The notes under the pieces are model-generated. The model was not told the origin of the DNA. It searched no databases and worked only from the letters and a program-made list of their open reading frames with translations. A stretch of 33,213 nucleotides of DNA from an uncultured Oscillospiraceae bacterium (GTDB taxonomy: Bacteria > Bacillota > Clostridia > Oscillospirales > Oscillospiraceae). Each line of letters opens with the position of its first letter. Positions within the stretch are counted from its first letter, which is position 1. The stretch is taken from the NCBI GenBank assembly GCA_934597535.1, contig CAKTRT010000010.1, forward strand, positions 1-33,213. The letters are read 5' to 3'. The translations under genes were made by a program, and so were the position numbers. Of this stretch, positions 6,009 to 14,218 are shown in pieces.

Positions 6009-8585
6009 ATGGCTTCATTTGTTGTCAACGGAAGACCGGTCACGGTCGAAAAGAACCAGAAGCTGATCCGCTTTCTGCGCGACGAGCTGCGCCTGACGAG
6101 CGTGAAGGACGGGTGCAGCGAGGGGGCGTGCGGCACCTGCCATGTGCTTATTGACGGTAAGCCCACCAAGGCCTGCATTCCGCAGACGGACAAGCTCGAG
6201 GGCAAGAATATCGTCACCGTGGAGGGGCTTTCCGACTTTGAAAAAGAGGTTTATACCTATGCCTTCGGCGAGGCCGGCGCGGTCCAGTGCGGCTTCTGTA
6301 TCCCGGGCATGGTCATCTCGGCCAAGGCGCTTCTTGACCAGAACCCCGCTCCCACGCGCGAGGAGGCAGCCTTTGCCATCCGCAACAACATCTGCCGCTG
6401 CACGGGATATGTAAAGATCATCGATGCGATCCTGCTGGCGGCGGAGATCTTCCGCGAGGGGACGATCCCCGCGCCTGCGGAGGACGGCTATCAGATCGGC
6501 CAGCGCGTGCATCGCATCGATGTTGCGGAAAAGGTGCTGGGCTGCGGTCAGTATCCCGACGATGTATATGTGGACGGGATGTGCTACGGCAGCGCCGTGC
6601 GCAGCCAGTATCCCCGCGCCCGCGTGCTTTCTATCGACAAGAGCGAGGCTGAGGCGCTGCCGGGCGTTGTCTGTGTGCTGACGGCGGAGGACGTGCCCGG
6701 CAAGCTCAATGTCGGCCATATCAAAAAGGATCAGCCCACAATGATCCCGGTTGGTCAGGTGACGCAGTATCTCGGCGATGCGGTCGCACTTGTCTGCGCA
6801 CGCGACCGCGAGACGCTGGAGACGGCCAAGAAGCTCGTCAGGGTCGAGTATGAGGTGCTGCCCGCCGTTTTTGACCCTGTGGATGCCCTCAGAGAAGACG
6901 CGCCGCTCGTTTTTGAGAACGATAAGAGCAACGTACAGGCAGAAAAGCACATTGCCCGCGGCAATGCGGACGAAGCCATCAGAAATTCCAAATATGTTCT
7001 GCACGAGAAGTTTGAAACGCCGTGGACCGAGCACGCCTTTCTGGAACCGGAGTGCTGCGTGGCGCTGCCGCTCGACAACGGCGGCGTGAAACTCCTGACC
7101 ACCGACCAGAGCGCGCATACCACCATGCACGAGTGTGCGTCGATGCTCGGCGTTGATTATGAGCATTGCCAGGTTCAGAATATGCTTGTCGGCGGCGGTT
7201 TCGGCGGAAAGGAAGACATGTCCGTGCAGCATCACGCAGCGCTGATCGCGTATGTTGCACGCGTGCCAGTCAAGGTCAAGCTCACGCGGCAGGAATCCAT
7301 TCTGATCCACCCCAAGCGGCATCCGATGTGGATGGACTTTACGATGGGCTGCGATGAAAACGGCATCATTCAAGGTGTGAAGGCAAGCGTTATCTCCGAT
7401 ACCGGCGCGTTTGCCTCGCTCGGCGGCCCAGTGCTCGAGCGCGCATGCACGCATGCCGCAGGCCCGTACAATTACCAGAATTTCGAGATCGCGGGCAAGG
7501 CCCTTTACACCAACAACCCGCCTGCGGGCGCGTTCCGCGGCTTTGGCGTGACCCAGACCTGCTTTGCCACAGAGACGCTTTTGAACGAAATGGCCGATCT
7601 TGTCGGCATTTCCCCGTGGGAGATCCGTTACCGCAATGCGATCCGTCCGGGGCAGGAGCTGCCGAACGGCCAGATCGTCGGGCCGGAGACCGGCCTTGTG
7701 GAGACGCTTGAAGCCATCAAGCCTTATTACGACGAGGCCGTGAAGAACGGAGAGCCGGTCGGCCTTGCCTGTGCAATGAAAAATGCGGGCGTCGGCGTCG
7801 GCCTGCCGGACTGGGGACGCTGCAAGCTCATTATCGAGGACGATGCAAAGGTGCATATCTATGCCGGCGCATCCTGTATCGGTCAGGGCCTTGGCACGGT
7901 GTTGACGCAGATGGTCGTAACGAACGCGGGCGTAAAGCCGGACGAGATCGTTTATGAGCGCAGCAACACATGGATCGCAAGCGACAGCGGCGATACCTCC
8001 GGCTCGCGCCAGACGCTCGTGACCGGCGAGGCCTGCCGCCGCGCCTGCGAGGAGCTGAAGGCGGCGCTCGGCGGTAAAACGCTTCCCGACCTGATCGGAC
8101 GGGAGTTCTACGGCGAATACCTCGCCAAGACGGATCCGCTCGGTGCGGATGTGCCGCATCCGGTGTCCCATGTGGCCTATGGCTACGCGACGCAGCTGTG
8201 CGTGGTGGACAAAGAGACCGGCCTTGTCAAAAAGATGGTCGCCGCGCACGATGTCGGCAAGGCCATCAACCCGCTTTCCTGCGAGGGGCAGATCGAAGGC
8301 GGTGTGGTGATGAGCATGGGCTACGCACTGACAGAGAAGTATCCGCTTGCCGAGGGCAAGCCTACAGCGAAATACGGCATGCTTGGCCTTTTCCGAGCCA
8401 ATCAGATCCCCGAGATCCGCGCCATCGTGATCGACAAACCGGGCCTGCCGCTGGCAAACGGTGCCATCGGTATTGGTGAGATCACCTCCATCCCCACGGC
8501 TCCGGCTATTGCGGACGCCTACTTCCGCTATGACGGCGAGCGCCGGCGCAGCCTGCCGCTCGACCATACGCCGTACAAAAAGTAA
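6009..8585 (+). CDS. xdhD: Selenium-dependent-type xanthine dehydrogenase, fused 2Fe-2S and molybdopterin subunits
   Basis: This 858-residue molybdenum hydroxylase resembles E. coli XdhD and the selenium-dependent xanthine dehydrogenase family, and should hydroxylate purines or related heterocycles. The N-terminal ferredoxin domain binds one 2Fe-2S cluster (Cys36, 41, 44, 56). The all-helical domain binds the second (CGFC at 94-97, CRC at 129-131). The aldehyde oxidase hammerhead (about 160-280) and molybdopterin domains follow, with LVGGGFGGKEDMS, GAFRGFGVTQ, GQGLGTVLTQ and the catalytic Glu824 in GIGE. There is no FAD domain, so the electron acceptor must be another protein. Selenium is placed in the cofactor, not encoded as selenocysteine; no in-frame TGA is present. 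The asparaginase gene follows six bases later. Its symbol is by similarity; true selenium use is inferred from family and from the nearby mocA. Confidence 0.88.
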   Translation: MASFVVNGRPVTVEKNQKLIRFLRDELRLTSVKDGCSEGACGTCHVLIDGKPTKACIPQTDKLEGKNIVTVEGLSDFEKEVYTYAFGEAGAVQCGFCIPGMVISAKALLDQNPAPTREEAAFAIRNNICRCTGYVKIIDAILLAAEIFREGTIPAPAEDGYQIGQRVHRIDVAEKVLGCGQYPDDVYVDGMCYGSAVRSQYPRARVLSIDKSEAEALPGVVCVLTAEDVPGKLNVGHIKKDQPTMIPVGQVTQYLGDAVALVCARDRETLETAKKLVRVEYEVLPAVFDPVDALREDAPLVFENDKSNVQAEKHIARGNADEAIRNSKYVLHEKFETPWTEHAFLEPECCVALPLDNGGVKLLTTDQSAHTTMHECASMLGVDYEHCQVQNMLVGGGFGGKEDMSVQHHAALIAYVARVPVKVKLTRQESILIHPKRHPMWMDFTMGCDENGIIQGVKASVISDTGAFASLGGPVLERACTHAAGPYNYQNFEIAGKALYTNNPPAGAFRGFGVTQTCFATETLLNEMADLVGISPWEIRYRNAIRPGQELPNGQIVGPETGLVETLEAIKPYYDEAVKNGEPVGLACAMKNAGVGVGLPDWGRCKLIIEDDAKVHIYAGASCIGQGLGTVLTQMVVTNAGVKPDEIVYERSNTWIASDSGDTSGSRQTLVTGEACRRACEELKAALGGKTLPDLIGREFYGEYLAKTDPLGADVPHPVSHVAYGYATQLCVVDKETGLVKKMVAAHDVGKAINPLSCEGQIEGGVVMSMGYALTEKYPLAEGKPTAKYGMLGLFRANQIPEIRAIVIDKPGLPLANGAIGIGEITSIPTAPAIADAYFRYDGERRRSLPLDHTPYKK

Positions 8586-8591
8586 GAAGGC

Positions 8592-9602
8592 ATGAAAAAG
8601 GTTCTCATCATTTATACCGGCGGCACTATCGGCATGACGCGGACGGAGAACGGCTATGCGCCGGAGTCCGGACGCTTCCGCGCTGCGCTGGATACCATTG
8701 CTGACCTGCATGCGCCGGAAATGCCGGAATGGGAGTTTGCTGAGCTTTCCCCGCTGCTCGACTCTTCCAATATGACAGTGCGCGAGTGGAATCACATCGC
8801 CGCGCTTGTGGCGCGGGAGTACGACGGATACGACGGCTTTGTTATCCTGCACGGCACGGACACGATGGCTTACACGGCCTCGGCGCTGTCGTTTATGCTT
8901 GGCGGACTGGATAAGCCTGTGGTGCTCACTGGCTCGCAGATCCCGCTGTGCGAGATCCGCAGCGACGGGCGGGAGAATCTCATCACCGCGCTGCTGATCG
9001 CGGGGGAGGGCATCGTTCGCGAGGTATGCCTTTACTTCGGCGGAAGACTGCTGCGCGGCAACCGCGCGACAAAGTATTCCGCCGACGGGCTGATCGCCTT
9101 TGTTTCACCGGACTACCCTTGCCTTGCCGAGGTGGGGATCGCTATCAAATACAACGAAGCCGCCCTCCTGCCGCGGCAGGAAGGCGGGCTGAGGCTGCAA
9201 ACGCTGGACAATATTCCCATCGGGGTCATCAAGGTTTTTCCCGGCATACAGTTTTCGCTGTTCGAATCCATCATGACGGAAAAGCTGCGCGGCATCGTGG
9301 TCGAGACCTTCGGCGCGGGCAATATCCCGGGCGATGGGGGAGCGCTGCTGCCGATCATCCGCAAGGCATTCCAGAACGGCACGGTGCTCACGGTCTGCTC
9401 CCAGTGCCCGCAGGGTGCGGTGGCGCTCGGCGCATATGAAACGTCGAGCGCACTCAAGCGCGCGGGCGCCGTCAGCGGGCGCGATATGACGACCGAGGCT
9501 GCCGTTGCCAAGCTCTATTACCTCTTTTCCTGCGGATATGACAAGGAAACGGTCAAGCGCCTGATGGAGCAGGATCTGCGCGGCGAGATCACGGTGGACT
9601 GA
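8592..9602 (+). CDS. ansA: Type I (cytoplasmic) L-asparaginase
   Basis: This 336-residue asparaginase/glutaminase family enzyme converts asparagine to aspartate and ammonia. The first catalytic threonine motif is YTGGTIGM (8-15). DSSNM (57-61) binds substrate, and the second catalytic motif is HGTDTM (87-92) with Thr89 and Asp90. SQIPLCEIRSDGREN and the C-terminal SQCPQGAV segment fit type I enzymes such as AnsA. No signal peptide is present, in keeping with cytoplasmic type I enzymes. It follows xdhD by six bases, so the two appear co-transcribed. Its last 14 bases overlap the 3' end of the convergent mocA gene. A related amidohydrolase role in the purine pathway is possible given the neighbours, but the motifs match ordinary asparaginase. 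Confidence 0.9.
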   Translation: MKKVLIIYTGGTIGMTRTENGYAPESGRFRAALDTIADLHAPEMPEWEFAELSPLLDSSNMTVREWNHIAALVAREYDGYDGFVILHGTDTMAYTASALSFMLGGLDKPVVLTGSQIPLCEIRSDGRENLITALLIAGEGIVREVCLYFGGRLLRGNRATKYSADGLIAFVSPDYPCLAEVGIAIKYNEAALLPRQEGGLRLQTLDNIPIGVIKVFPGIQFSLFESIMTEKLRGIVVETFGAGNIPGDGGALLPIIRKAFQNGTVLTVCSQCPQGAVALGAYETSSALKRAGAVSGRDMTTEAAVAKLYYLFSCGYDKETVKRLMEQDLRGEITVD

Positions 9603-10176
9603 GCGCGTCGAGCGACGCGCGTGTATCCACATCGCTCAGCTGCCGCGCATCGACCTCGCAGAGCAGGAGAGCATCCTCGTGCGCGCGGATGACACGGCTG
9701 CCGCCGACATCACCGGTGAGCGCGAGCAGCTCGGGGAAAAAGCGCGAGGGGAAAATGCACGGGTTGCCGCGCACGCCGCCGTGGCCAAGAGCGACGATGC
9801 AGTTCGGGTGCGCGCGATAGAGATCTATTTCACGCGCCACACTTTCCTGCTCCAGCAGCGGCTGGTCGGCGACCATGTAGCAGATGGCGCGGCAGCCTGC
9901 CTGCAGCGCGGCGGTGCCAAGGCGGACGGTCTCGCTCTGGCCGCGTTCCGGGTGGGGATTGAGCAGTGCCTCGAAGCCGAAGCGCTTGCTGAGCGCTATG
10001 ATCTCCGCATACTGTGTGACAACGAGCACGCGCGCGAACTGTTCGCGCGGGATAGCGTCCATGGCGCGCTCGATGAGCGTTTTGCCGTCAAAAACGGCGG
10101 AAAGCTTGTTTTGACCGAAGCGTTCGGCGTTTCCGGCAGCCATGAGCAGGCAGCCGAGAGGGAGAGCGTGTTTCAT
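9589..10176 (-). CDS. mocA: MocA/YgfJ-type molybdenum cofactor cytidylyltransferase
   Basis: MocA-family proteins join CMP to molybdopterin to form MCD, the cofactor of xanthine dehydrogenase-type enzymes. The YgfJ subgroup occurs with selenium-dependent hydroxylases. The 195-residue protein has the nucleotide-binding signature LMAAGNAERFGQNKL (11-25), LNPHPERGQSETVRLG, the metal-binding YMVADQPLL, and GNPCIFPSRFFPEL followed by GDVGGSRV. ATG 10176 is preferred because AGGTG lies six bases before it; in-frame ATG 10182 and GTG 10185 lie too near that site. It runs opposite to the xdh genes on both sides, with its own promoter, and overlaps ansA by 14 bases. Its position between xdhD and xdhABC suggests it serves one or both. 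A CTP versus GTP preference cannot be proven by eye. Confidence 0.9.
   Translation of the reverse strand: MKHALPLGCLLMAAGNAERFGQNKLSAVFDGKTLIERAMDAIPREQFARVLVVTQYAEIIALSKRFGFEALLNPHPERGQSETVRLGTAALQAGCRAICYMVADQPLLEQESVAREIDLYRAHPNCIVALGHGGVRGNPCIFPSRFFPELLALTGDVGGSRVIRAHEDALLLCEVDARQLSDVDTRASLDALSPP
9603..9620. repeat. GC-rich inverted repeat after the ansA stop
   Basis: GCGCGTCG (9603-9610) and CGACGCGC (9613-9620) form a near-perfect palindrome directly after the ansA stop, inside the last codons of the convergent mocA. It lacks a T tract in either direction, so it is at most a weak terminator or an RNA-stabilising hairpin. Confidence 0.4.
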
Positions 10177-10208
10177 TTGCATCACCTGAAAAGCATTTCA
10201 TTTTGTCA

Positions 10209-10237
10209 ATCATAGCAGAGTTTGCGGCGGGGGACAA
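10209..10237 (-). promoter_or_regulatory. Predicted sigma-A promoter of mocA
   Basis: On the minus strand TTGTCC (10232-10237), a 17-base spacer and TATGAT (10209-10214). The leader before ATG 10176 would be about 25 bases. Confidence 0.6.
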
Positions 10238-10281
10238 GGGAGAAATGCCCGATGTTCTCTAAATAATATCACGCAAGATGC

Positions 10282-10310
10282 TGTACACTCTGGCTAATTT
10301 GTGCTAAAAT
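10282..10310 (+). promoter_or_regulatory. Predicted promoter of xdhABC
   Basis: TGTACA (10282-10287), a 17-base spacer and TAAAAT (10305-10310). The match is moderate, and the -35 is only four of six. Ribosome binding site GAGGAGGAAG precedes the xdhA ATG at 10379. Confidence 0.5.
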
Positions 10311-10378
10311 CAACGTAAATATCCGAAACTTTCGAGCAAAACCGCCAAAGCGGAATGCTCTGACGAGGAGGAAGATCC

Positions 10379-12691
10379 ATGAACAAGGTAGGAAAAAGCG
10401 AGATCCGCGTAGATGCGTTCGATAAGGTCACGGGGCGCACAAAATATTACGAGGATCGGATGCCTGCCGGCGCGCTGTACGCGCGGATCAAGCATTCCAC
10501 CATCGCGCACGGCTACGTCAAAAGTGTGGACAGATCCGCTGCCGAGGCGATCCCGGGCGTGGTGAAGGTGCTGACATGCTTTGACGCGCCGCAGCACTGT
10601 TTTCCGACAGCGGGCCATCCGTGGTCGATGGATCCGGGGCATCAGGATGTGGCTGACCGCAACCTTTTGAACCGCCATGTGCGCTATTACGGCGACGATG
10701 TCGCAGTTGTCATCGCGGAGGACGAGGTCTCGGCCATGCAGGGCGTGCGCGCGCTGAAGGTCGAATATGAGGAGCTGCCGTTCGTGCTGGATGTGCAGAA
10801 GGCGATGGAGCCGGGCGCACCGTGCATCCACGAGGAATATCCGGATAACATTCTCAAGCATACGGATATCCGCAAGGGTGATTATCAGACCGCCATTCAG
10901 GAGCCGGGCCTTATCAAGGTCGAGGGCTGGTACGATACGCCGACCGTGCAGCACTGCCATATCGAGAACCACGGCTGCTACGCCTATGAAGAAAACGGCC
11001 GCATCGTGGTCGTCTCGTCCACGCAGATCCCGCACATCGTGCGCCGCATCGTCGGTCAGGCGCTGGGGCGGCCGTGGGCGGATATCCGCGTCGTCAAGCC
11101 CTACATCGGCGGCGGCTTCGGCAACAAGCAGGACGCGCTCTATGAGCCGCTGTGCGCGTGGTGCTCCACGCAGGTGGACGGCCGCTGTGTGCGCATCGAC
11201 TGCTCGCGCGAGGAGACGTTCGTCAGTAACCGTGTGCGCCATGCCATCCGCATCCACATCGTCACGTGGCTGCACCCGGATGGGGCGATCGCCGCGCGCA
11301 AGGTCGAGTGTTTCTCCAATCAGGGGGCTTACGCCTCTCACGGCCACTCCATTGTCGCCAAGGCGCTTGGCTCGTTCCCGCAGATCTACCCCTGCGAGCA
11401 TTTTGAGGGCGATGCCTACACCGTTTTCACCAACCGTCCTGCGGCGGGCGCGATGCGCGGCTACGGGATGCCGCAGGCCTCGTTTGCAGACGATGCGAAT
11501 ATTGACGAGTGCGCGGCGGCCGTCCATATGGATCCGCTCGAATACCGCATGAAGTACATCATGCCCAAGGGCTTTCACGACGGCTTCTCCGGCAACACGA
11601 ACTACTATGATTCCTTCCGCGAGTGTCTGGAGAAAGGCAAGGAATACATTGATTACGACCGCAAGGTCAGGGAATACGCCAAGGACACCGGCCCCATCCG
11701 CCGCGGCATCGGCGTCGCGGCCTTCTGGTACAACACGGCGGTGTATCCCATTTCGCTTGAAACCTCCTCAAACCGCATGCTGCTGAACCTTGACGGCACG
11801 GTGACGATGCAGTGCGGCGAGACGGAGATCGGTCAGGGCGCGGACACGGCCTATTCACAGATGACGGCCGAGGCTGTCGGCCTTGCGAGCTACCGTGATG
11901 TACACGTCGTCTCCTGTCAGGACACGGATGTGACGCCTACGGGTCTCGGCGCTTACGCGAGCCGCCAGACCTATGTGGCGGGCTTTTCCATCCGCCAGAC
12001 GGCGACGCTGCTGCGGCAGAAAATTCTTCAGTACGCGACGAAGCTTACCCGTCAGGCGGTGGACAATATGGACATCGTAAACGGCAACATCGTCCGTAAG
12101 ATGGACGGCATGGTGCTCATGTCGCTCTCCGAGCTTGCGATGACCGCGCAGTACAATGCCGCAGATTCAGAGCACATCACCGCCGAATCGACCTACACCA
12201 TCCGCAACAACGCCTATTCCTTCGGCTGTACCTTTGCCGATGTCGAGGTCGATATCCCGCTGTGCAAGGTGACGCTCAAAAATATCATCAATGTGCACGA
12301 CTGCGGCAAGCTCATCAACCCCGCGCTGGCCGAGGCGCAGGTCCACGGCGGCATGTCCATGGCCATCGGATACGGCATGAGCGAGCAGCTGCTCTTCGAT
12401 GAGAAGACCGGCCGGCCGCTCAACAACAACCTGCTGGATTACAAGCTCTCAACGTTTATGGATCACCCGCACCTTGAGGCACAGTTCATTGAAAATCCGG
12501 AGCCGACGTCGCCGTTTGGCACCAAGGCGCTCGGCGAACCGCCTGCGTGTTCGGGCGCGCCGGCGATCCGCAACGCCATTTTCAATGCGACGGGCGTGCC
12601 TATTGATGTCGCCCCCATCACGCCGCACGTGCTGTACGCAGAGTTCAGCAAGGCGGGATTGATCCACGACAGCTGGAAGGAGGAAAAGTAA
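10379..12691 (+). CDS. xdhA: Xanthine dehydrogenase molybdenum-binding subunit XdhA
   Basis: This 770-residue subunit carries the molybdenum site of a three-subunit purine hydroxylase. It closely follows the pattern of E. coli XdhA (752 residues). The hammerhead domain (about 10-125) holds VDAFDKVTGRTKYYED and IAHGYVKSVD. The molybdopterin domains show SSTQIPHIVRRIVGQAL, YIGGGFGNKQD, GAYASHGHSI, GAMRGYGMPQ, GQGAD and QDTDVTP. The catalytic glutamate is Glu720 in KALGEPP. It is the first gene of an xdhA-xdhB-xdhC operon with three bases before xdhB. There is no export signal, so the complex is presumably cytoplasmic. Xanthine or hypoxanthine is the likely substrate by family, but related N-heterocycles cannot be excluded. 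Confidence 0.92.
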   Translation: MNKVGKSEIRVDAFDKVTGRTKYYEDRMPAGALYARIKHSTIAHGYVKSVDRSAAEAIPGVVKVLTCFDAPQHCFPTAGHPWSMDPGHQDVADRNLLNRHVRYYGDDVAVVIAEDEVSAMQGVRALKVEYEELPFVLDVQKAMEPGAPCIHEEYPDNILKHTDIRKGDYQTAIQEPGLIKVEGWYDTPTVQHCHIENHGCYAYEENGRIVVVSSTQIPHIVRRIVGQALGRPWADIRVVKPYIGGGFGNKQDALYEPLCAWCSTQVDGRCVRIDCSREETFVSNRVRHAIRIHIVTWLHPDGAIAARKVECFSNQGAYASHGHSIVAKALGSFPQIYPCEHFEGDAYTVFTNRPAAGAMRGYGMPQASFADDANIDECAAAVHMDPLEYRMKYIMPKGFHDGFSGNTNYYDSFRECLEKGKEYIDYDRKVREYAKDTGPIRRGIGVAAFWYNTAVYPISLETSSNRMLLNLDGTVTMQCGETEIGQGADTAYSQMTAEAVGLASYRDVHVVSCQDTDVTPTGLGAYASRQTYVAGFSIRQTATLLRQKILQYATKLTRQAVDNMDIVNGNIVRKMDGMVLMSLSELAMTAQYNAADSEHITAESTYTIRNNAYSFGCTFADVEVDIPLCKVTLKNIINVHDCGKLINPALAEAQVHGGMSMAIGYGMSEQLLFDEKTGRPLNNNLLDYKLSTFMDHPHLEAQFIENPEPTSPFGTKALGEPPACSGAPAIRNAIFNATGVPIDVAPITPHVLYAEFSKAGLIHDSWKEEK

Positions 12692-12694
12692 GCC

Positions 12695-13585
12695 ATGTAT
12701 GATATGAAAGCGCTCTACGAGGCGCAAAGCGTACAGAATGCGGTCGCTCTCCGGCTTGAGCACCCCGAGGCGCAGATCATCGCCGGCGGCAGCGACGTGC
12801 TCGTGCAGATGCGCGAGGGCAAGCGCGCCGGAAAAGAGCTGATCTCCATCTACGGTCTTGACGAGCTGCGCGGCATTACGATCGACGCCGATGAAAATAT
12901 CCGCATCGGTTCGCTCACGAGCTTTTCCCACATCACGCGAGACCCCATCATCCAGAAATATATCAATGTTCTCGGCGAGGCAGTCGATATGGTCGGCGGC
13001 CCGCAGATCCGAAACATCGGCACCATCGGCGGCAACACCTGCAACGGCGTGACGAGCGCGGACTCTGCCTCCACGCTGCACGCATGGGAGGCCATCGTTG
13101 AGTTGACGGGAAAGAACGGTGTCCGCCGCCTGCCCATCAAGGACTTTTACATCAAGGCCGGTCAGGTCGATATCCGTGTGGAGGACGGCGAGATCCAGAC
13201 TGCTATCCTGATCCCCAAGGCGAGCTACGAGAACTGCTATGGCTACTACATCAAGTACGCCATGCGAAACGCGATGGACATTGCAACGCTGGGATGCAGC
13301 GTGAATGTGCGTCTGAGCGCAGACAAAAAGACGATCGAGCGCGCCCGCATTGCCTACGGCGTGGCCGGCCCAGTGCCGATGCGCTGCCCGAGTGCAGAAG
13401 CGGCTGCCAAGGATAAACCCTTGACACTTGCGACGGCGGAAGAGTTTTCGCTTGCCGTCCTCAACGATATCCATGCGCGCGACAGCTGGCGCGCCTCCAA
13501 GGCATTCCGCGAGCACATTGCGGTGGAAATGGCCAAGCGCTGCCTGATCGAATCCATCAAACGGGCGGGAGGTGTCATCGAATGA
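12695..13585 (+). CDS. xdhB: Xanthine dehydrogenase FAD-binding subunit XdhB
   Basis: The 296-residue subunit carries FAD and passes electrons from the iron-sulfur subunit to NAD+ or another acceptor. The PCMH-type FAD domain has the pyrophosphate-binding loop IIAGGSDVLVQMR (28-40) and the second flavin motif GGPQIRNIGTIGGNTCNG (101-118). A C-terminal CO dehydrogenase flavoprotein-like domain follows (about 185-290). Length matches E. coli XdhB (292). It begins three bases after xdhA, with AGGAGG just before its ATG, and its stop overlaps the xdhC start by four bases, indicating translational coupling. The fused enzyme XdhD nearby lacks such a domain and would need a separate acceptor. Confidence 0.92.
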   Translation: MYDMKALYEAQSVQNAVALRLEHPEAQIIAGGSDVLVQMREGKRAGKELISIYGLDELRGITIDADENIRIGSLTSFSHITRDPIIQKYINVLGEAVDMVGGPQIRNIGTIGGNTCNGVTSADSASTLHAWEAIVELTGKNGVRRLPIKDFYIKAGQVDIRVEDGEIQTAILIPKASYENCYGYYIKYAMRNAMDIATLGCSVNVRLSADKKTIERARIAYGVAGPVPMRCPSAEAAAKDKPLTLATAEEFSLAVLNDIHARDSWRASKAFREHIAVEMAKRCLIESIKRAGGVIE

Positions 13586-14076
13586 GTCAGTATAAGCTGG
13601 TGCGGTTCAACTTAAACGGCAAGGACGTTGAAAAGATGGTCGATGTGCGCGCGTCGTTGACCGACATGCTGCGAAACGACTACCACATGACGTCCGTGAA
13701 AAAGGGCTGCGAGGTGGGCGAGTGCGGCGCGTGCAACGTCATCATCGACGGCGAAGCCTACAATTCCTGCATCTATCTCGCCGTCTGGGCGGAGGGCAAG
13801 CATATCCGCACGCTTGAGAGCCTGATGGGCCCAGACGGTGAGCTGAGCGATATTCAGCAGGCCTTTATGGAAGAAACGGCTGTGCAGTGCGGTTTCTGCA
13901 CGCCCGGCTTCATTATGACGGCGGTGGAGATCCTCGAGGCCGGTAAGCTTTACTCGGATGATGAGCTGCGCAAGTTCCTCTCCGGCCACCTTTGCCGCTG
14001 CACAGGCTACGAGAATATTTTCCGCGCGGTGAAGAAGACAATGTACCGCCGTCTCGGGAAAGAGATCGACTTCTGA
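13582..14076 (+). CDS. xdhC: Xanthine dehydrogenase 2Fe-2S subunit XdhC
   Basis: This 164-residue subunit holds two 2Fe-2S clusters that link the molybdenum site to FAD. The plant-ferredoxin-like cluster uses Cys43, Cys48, Cys51 and Cys63 (GCEVGECGAC). The second uses CGFC at 103-106 and CRC at 138-140 (LCRCTGYENI). Length matches E. coli XdhC (159). The ATGA overlap with xdhB supports this start. It is the last gene of the operon; an inverted repeat at 14153-14185, about 75 bases on, could be its terminator. Note that XdhC here follows the E. coli iron-sulfur subunit name, not the XdhC/CoxI maturation factor of other species. Confidence 0.93.
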   Translation: MSQYKLVRFNLNGKDVEKMVDVRASLTDMLRNDYHMTSVKKGCEVGECGACNVIIDGEAYNSCIYLAVWAEGKHIRTLESLMGPDGELSDIQQAFMEETAVQCGFCTPGFIMTAVEILEAGKLYSDDELRKFLSGHLCRCTGYENIFRAVKKTMYRRLGKEIDF

Positions 14077-14139
14077 GACTTTCGCCGATATCGTACAAGG
14101 ACGCGGCGGCACCTTTATAAAATCGAAACAGGAAAAATA

Positions 14140-14168
14140 TTGCTCAAATGAGAAAGTGGTGCTATAAT
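14140..14168 (+). promoter_or_regulatory. Predicted sigma-A promoter of the cytidylate-kinase-like gene
   Basis: TTGCTC (14140-14145), a 17-base spacer and consensus TATAAT (14163-14168). The predicted start near 14175 falls inside the second arm of the inverted repeat at 14153-14185. Ribosome binding site GGGAGGG precedes ATG 14219. Confidence 0.8.
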
Positions 14169-14185
14169 ACCGATAGCACCACTTT
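14153..14185. repeat. Perfect 13-bp inverted repeat over a promoter; possible xdhABC terminator
   Basis: AAAGTGGTGCTAT (14153-14165) pairs perfectly with ATAGCACCACTTT (14173-14185), with a seven-base loop. Transcripts from xdhABC would form a hairpin ending in TTTTATTT, a plausible intrinsic terminator. The same repeat contains the -10 and start point of the next gene's promoter, so it could also be an operator. Only sequence symmetry is seen; neither role is proven. Confidence 0.75.
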
Positions 14186-14218
14186 TATTTATGAACGGCG
14201 TGAAAGGGAGGGACTATT

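Noticed and set aside
6009..8585. A selenocysteine codon in xdhD
   Set aside because: No in-frame TGA occurs; in this family selenium is in the cofactor sphere, not in the protein chain.
6015..8852. A leftward open frame of about 945 codons opposite xdhD
   Set aside because: It mirrors the xdhD gene almost end to end, has no family motif, and no promoter or ribosome site fits. It is a shadow of the real gene.
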